Shown here piece after piece: positions 61,861 through 64,000 of a DNA stretch of 64,000 nt (the first letter of the stretch is position 1; each line of letters starts with the position of its first letter). The DNA lies in the NCBI RefSeq assembly GCF_900142035.1, contig NZ_FQZI01000002.1, forward strand, positions 1-64,000. The letters are read 5' to 3'. The notes beneath the pieces are model-generated. The model saw only the letters and a list, made by a program, of their open reading frames with translations. It did not search any database and was not told the origin of the DNA. The translations under genes and the position numbers were made by a program. The stretch is from Flavobacterium terrae. Its GTDB lineage: Bacteria; Bacteroidota; Bacteroidia; Flavobacteriales; Flavobacteriaceae.

Positions 61861-61939
61861 TAGGAGCTATTCCTGCTGTACACTTTATCTTTTGTTTTCT
61901 AAAGAAAAAAACAAAAGGATATCGTTTCCATCAGGGCTA
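61861..61939 (-). repeat. Interspersed hairpin repeat element, copy 3
   Basis: Read on the minus strand: TAGCCCTGATGGAAACGATATCC, a hairpin with arms near TTTTGTTTT/AAAACAAAA, then GATAAAGTGTACAGCAGG and an end AGCTCCTA. The flanks match copy 2 closely and the core of copy 1. The short loop TTTCTTTAGAAA-like centre differs from the others. Confidence 0.7.
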
Positions 61940-61969
61940 AAAAATAAGGAGGCCTGATAACAGGCCTCC
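61939..61969 (-). terminator. Terminator of the leftward RNA
   Basis: GGAGGCCTG/CAGGCCTCC (61948-61956 and 61961-61969), a perfect 9-bp stem with a four-base loop, is followed by TTATTTTTT on the minus strand. Confidence 0.85.
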
Positions 61970-62070
61970 AATATGATAACTCTGATTCATCATACTAACC
62001 CAATGGCTAGCTTATAAAATACTCCTCTCACTTAAGATTGATTTTCTTCTCAAATAATTAATCAGAATTA
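61939..62070 (-). ncRNA. Candidate structured small RNA, leftward
   Basis: A -7-like box TATCTTT (62083-62077 on the minus strand) precedes about 130 bases ending in the terminator 61939-61969. Near the 5' end AATTCTGATT (62069-62060) pairs with AATCAGAGTT (61987-61978), all ten positions (one wobble). Inside is a CTAGCC/GGGTTAG hairpin. A 5'/3' closing stem around a large loop recalls 6S RNA, and Flavobacteria have a 6S-Flavo family. No -33 box of the usual spacing is visible. Assignment is inference. Confidence 0.5.
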
Positions 62071-62220
62071 CACTTTAAAGATACAACTATTTCAAAACAT
62101 AATGTCTAAAAAAATAATAATTAACTATTGATTAACACATTTAATATTTTGAATTTCAATACATTAAAATTAAATTTTACATAAAAAATAAAACTTCAAA
62201 TAAAGATATTGGTTTTATCA

Positions 62221-62249
62221 TTGAAACTAAAAAATTAAGCTTACATTTG
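62221..62249 (+). promoter_or_regulatory. Promoter of the rightward RNA
   Basis: TTG (62221-62223), 18 bases, TACATTTG (62242-62249). This is a near-ideal Bacteroidota -33/-7 promoter. Transcription would begin near 62254. Confidence 0.7.
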
Positions 62250-62253
62250 CAGC

Positions 62254-62317
62254 CGAATGACACAGCAATGTGGTTACACATTCGACAAAAAGTCGGGGGC
62301 TCCACCTCGACTTTTTA
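62254..62317 (+). ncRNA. Candidate small RNA about 64 nt, rightward
   Basis: Its own promoter lies just upstream and a terminator at the end. It has no open reading frame. The 5' part can fold as CGAATG/CATTCG (62254-62259, 62279-62284) enclosing CACA-GCAA-TGTG (62261-62272), a hairpin with a GNRA tetraloop. A competing fold is AATGTG-GTTA-CACATT (62267-62282). Two exclusive folds could mean switching. It lies before rdgB, which has its own -7 box downstream of the terminator, so this is not simply its leader. Rfam Flavo-1 is a family to test. Confidence 0.6.
62287..62317 (+). terminator. Terminator of the rightward RNA
   Basis: AAAAAGTCGGGG pairs with CCTCGACTTTTT (one G-T wobble) around the loop GGCTCCA and is followed by a T-run. 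Confidence 0.85.
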
Positions 62318-62382
62318 CTTTTAAGTACTTCCCGAAAAATTCTTTGCACCCAAATTGGTTTTTAAAAGCAAAATCAAACACC

Positions 62383-62390
62383 TATCTTTG
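62383..62390 (+). promoter_or_regulatory. -7 box before rdgB
   Basis: TATCTTTG lies 24 bases before the rdgB start codon and downstream of the small RNA terminator. A TTG occurs 25 bases upstream, longer than usual. Confidence 0.5.
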
Positions 62391-62414
62391 GCATTATCCT
62401 AAAATTTTAGATAA

Positions 62415-62990
62415 ATGCAGTTAGTTTTTGCTTCAAATAACAAGAATAAAATTAAAGAAATTCAATTATTAGTCCCATCTGAAATCCAAATACTTAGTTT
62501 AGAAGACATAGGTTGCAATGTTGACATTCCAGAGACTGCAAACACAATTGAAGGAAATGCTATTTTAAAAGCTGATTATGTGACAAAAAACTACGGTTAT
62601 TCATGCTTTGCCGATGATAGCGGCCTAGAAGTAGATGTGCTAAATGGAGCTCCTGGTGTATATTCGGCGCGTTATGCAGGTGAGGAGAAAGATGATGATA
62701 AAAATATCGACAAATTATTATTTGAACTTTCTGAAAAAACCAACAGAAAAGCCAATTTTAAAACTGTCATTGCCTTAAATCTAAATGGCAAACAACATTT
62801 GTTTACAGGAATTATTGATGGTGAAATTATCTATGAACGCAGAGGAACAAATGGTTTTGGCTACGATCCAGTTTTTATTGCTGAAGGGTATGAAAAAACT
62901 TTTGCTGAACTTACAATAGAAGAAAAATCATCGATTAGTCATCGTGGGAAAGCGGTAAAACAACTTACCGAATTTTTAAAATCAAAGTAA
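62415..62990 (+). CDS. rdgB: Non-canonical purine NTP pyrophosphatase
   Basis: This 191-residue cytosolic Ham1/RdgB enzyme hydrolyses dITP, ITP and XTP to keep deaminated purines out of DNA. FASNNKNKIKEIQLL at the start, FADDSGLEVDVLNGAPGVYSARYAGE, RGTNGFGYDPVFI and SHRGKAVKQL are all family motifs. It is complete, with standard length. It has its own -7 promoter box and follows the small RNA region. Confidence 0.96.
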   Translation: MQLVFASNNKNKIKEIQLLVPSEIQILSLEDIGCNVDIPETANTIEGNAILKADYVTKNYGYSCFADDSGLEVDVLNGAPGVYSARYAGEEKDDDKNIDKLLFELSEKTNRKANFKTVIALNLNGKQHLFTGIIDGEIIYERRGTNGFGYDPVFIAEGYEKTFAELTIEEKSSISHRGKAVKQLTEFLKSK

Positions 62991-63117
62991 ATTTTTTTAG
63001 AAAATTCTCAGTAAAGAAGCCCAAAACATCAGAATTATTCAAACATTAATGCGAGGTGTTTTTCTAAATTATTGATTATCAAGCATTAATAATTTCACAA
63101 TAAACAAGAATACGCTA

Positions 63118-63146
63118 GTTTATATCGTTTATAAACACTACTTTTG
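63118..63146 (+). promoter_or_regulatory. -7 box and inverted repeat before DEAD-box gene
   Basis: TACTTTTG (63139-63146) is followed by CACCC, the same start region as the promoters at 1-307. GTTTATA-TCGTT-TATAAAC (63118-63136), a perfect 7-bp inverted repeat, sits where the -33 box should be, so it may be an operator. Confidence 0.5.
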
Positions 63147-63167
63147 CACCCAATTTAAAAATACATA

Positions 63168-64000
63168 ATGAATAAATTTGAACAATTAGGATTGAATGAA
63201 TCGCTACTGCTGGCGGTTAAAGATCTAGGATTTGAGAATCCGTCAGAAGTACAGGAAAAAGCGATTCCAATACTATTGGAGCAAAACACAGACATTGTAG
63301 CATTAGCACAAACTGGAACAGGTAAAACAGCCGCTTTTGGCTTCCCACTTATCCAGAAAATAGACGCTGATGACAAAAGCACTCAAGGCTTAATTTTATC
63401 GCCAACACGTGAACTTTGTTTACAGATCACTAACGAGATTAAACAATATTCAAAATACATTAAGGGCTTACACACCGTTGCGGTTTATGGTGGTGCAAGC
63501 ATTACCGAGCAGGCGCGTGAAGTAAAAAGAGGTGCACAAATTATTGTGGCTACTCCTGGTAGAATGCAAGACATGATTAATCGTGGGCTTGTGAACATTA
63601 AAAACATTAACTTTTGTGTGCTTGATGAAGCAGATGAAATGTTAAATATGGGATTCTATGATGATATCTGTTCGATATTATCTGATACTCCAGACGAAAA
63701 AAACACTTGGTTATTCTCGGCTACTATGCCGCAAGAAGTTGCTAGAATTGCAAAACAATTCATGCATGAACCACAAGAAATTACTGTAGGAGCTAAAAAC
63801 TCAGGTTCTTCAACAGTATCACACGAATTTTACATGGTAAACGCTCGTGACCGTTACGAAGCATTAAAACGTTTAGCAGATGCTAATCCTGATATCTTCT
63901 CGGTAGTATTCTGTCGTACAAAACGTGATACACAATCTGTTGCAGAAAAATTAATCGAAGACGGATACAATGCAGCTGCTTTACACGGTGACTTATCTCA
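63168..64000 (+). CDS. DEAD-box RNA helicase, cut by window end
   Basis: This is an ATP-dependent RNA helicase read for about 277 residues before the window ends. The Q motif (GFENPSEVQEKAIP), motif I AQTGTGKTAA, PTREL, TPGR, motif II DEAD (LDEADEML) and SAT (LFSATMP) are all normal. The start is at ATG 63168 (MNKFEQLGLNESLLLAVKDLGF). The form resembles DeaD/CsdA-type helicases that have a long C-terminus, not seen here. It is distinct from the helicase at 18468, which has DEFD. Confidence 0.93.
   Translation, partial: MNKFEQLGLNESLLLAVKDLGFENPSEVQEKAIPILLEQNTDIVALAQTGTGKTAAFGFPLIQKIDADDKSTQGLILSPTRELCLQITNEIKQYSKYIKGLHTVAVYGGASITEQAREVKRGAQIIVATPGRMQDMINRGLVNIKNINFCVLDEADEMLNMGFYDDICSILSDTPDEKNTWLFSATMPQEVARIAKQFMHEPQEITVGAKNSGSSTVSHEFYMVNARDRYEALKRLADANPDIFSVVFCRTKRDTQSVAEKLIEDGYNAAALHGDLS

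Larger units (their letters stand above)
61771..62414. other. 640-bp gene-free interval
   Basis: There is no credible protein gene. It contains a hairpin repeat (61861-61939), a leftward candidate RNA (61939-62070), an AT-rich spacer, a rightward candidate RNA (62254-62317) and the rdgB promoter region. A minus-strand frame MMNQSYHIGG... (18 residues) overlaps the leftward terminator and is probably not translated. Confidence 0.6.

Noticed and set aside
61978-62070. A leader peptide MMNQSYHIGG... before a transcription attenuator
   Set aside because: The 18-residue frame runs into the terminator stem, contains no run of regulatory codons, and no biosynthetic gene follows on that strand.
62254-62317. 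A tRNA or a preQ1/SAM-type riboswitch
   Set aside because: There is no T-loop (GTTCGA), no acceptor stem, and the element ends in a terminator with rdgB having its own promoter. The known aptamer cores I could recall are not matched.
1-64000. CRISPR array, prophage or insertion sequence
   Set aside because: I saw no regularly spaced repeats with spacers, no transposase or integrase gene and no phage structural gene in the window.

Overview
The window looks like chromosomal DNA from a gliding flavobacterium, most likely Flavobacterium or a close relative. The DNA is AT-rich. Many genes have the Bacteroidota promoter form, a -7 box TAnnTTTG with a TTG-type -33 box, and few have Shine-Dalgarno sequences. 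gldF and gldG (gliding motility), a SusC/SusD pair, type IX secretion C-terminal sorting domains and DUF4294 and DUF4834 family proteins all point the same way.

Layout. 1-608 has no gene. It holds three tandem leftward promoters of the kind that drive stable RNA genes, a short direct repeat and one copy of an interspersed hairpin repeat. 609-5114 is mixed housekeeping (DUF4294, M42 peptidase, DUF1801, SRPBCC, a small ankyrin protein, purC). 5204-6926 is a nitric oxide detoxification unit: flavohemoglobin Hmp and an Rrf2/NsrR-type regulator, each preceded by the same 17-bp palindrome. 7175-8611 is a secreted GH13 amylase with a LacI-type operator. 8772-29367 is mostly core genes: phoH, a DUF62 enzyme, gldFG, dnaN, a histidine kinase with its response regulator, a DEAD-box helicase, a vWA membrane protein, a dihydroorotase-like protein without metal ligands, bcp, an endonuclease III without an iron-sulfur motif, a 48-residue small protein and an ECF sigma factor.

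29618-48502 is one polysaccharide utilization locus (PUL), all on the minus strand: a Y_Y_Y/propeller regulator, SusC, SusD, a surface glycan-binding lipoprotein, a GH16 laminarinase, a GH3 beta-glucosidase, a GH64 beta-1,3-glucanase and a metzincin-like metalloprotein. The enzyme set fits laminarin or another beta-1,3-glucan. SusD and the binding protein would capture glucan at the surface. GH16 and GH64 would cut it, SusC would import oligosaccharides, and GH3 would release glucose. The last two proteins carry almost identical beta/gamma-crystallin, ricin-type and CBM6 modules.

48651-64000 has uvrA, a secreted M28 peptidase, a small secreted protein behind a sigma-54-like promoter, a glycosyltransferase/CrcB/YfhO cluster, a DUF4834 protein, an outer membrane protein with a charged tail, a GNAT-like protein, a PLP-dependent acyltransferase, rdgB and the start of a second DEAD-box helicase. 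The 640-bp gap before rdgB is the most interesting non-coding stretch. It holds a repeat copy and two independent candidate small RNAs, each ending in a terminator.
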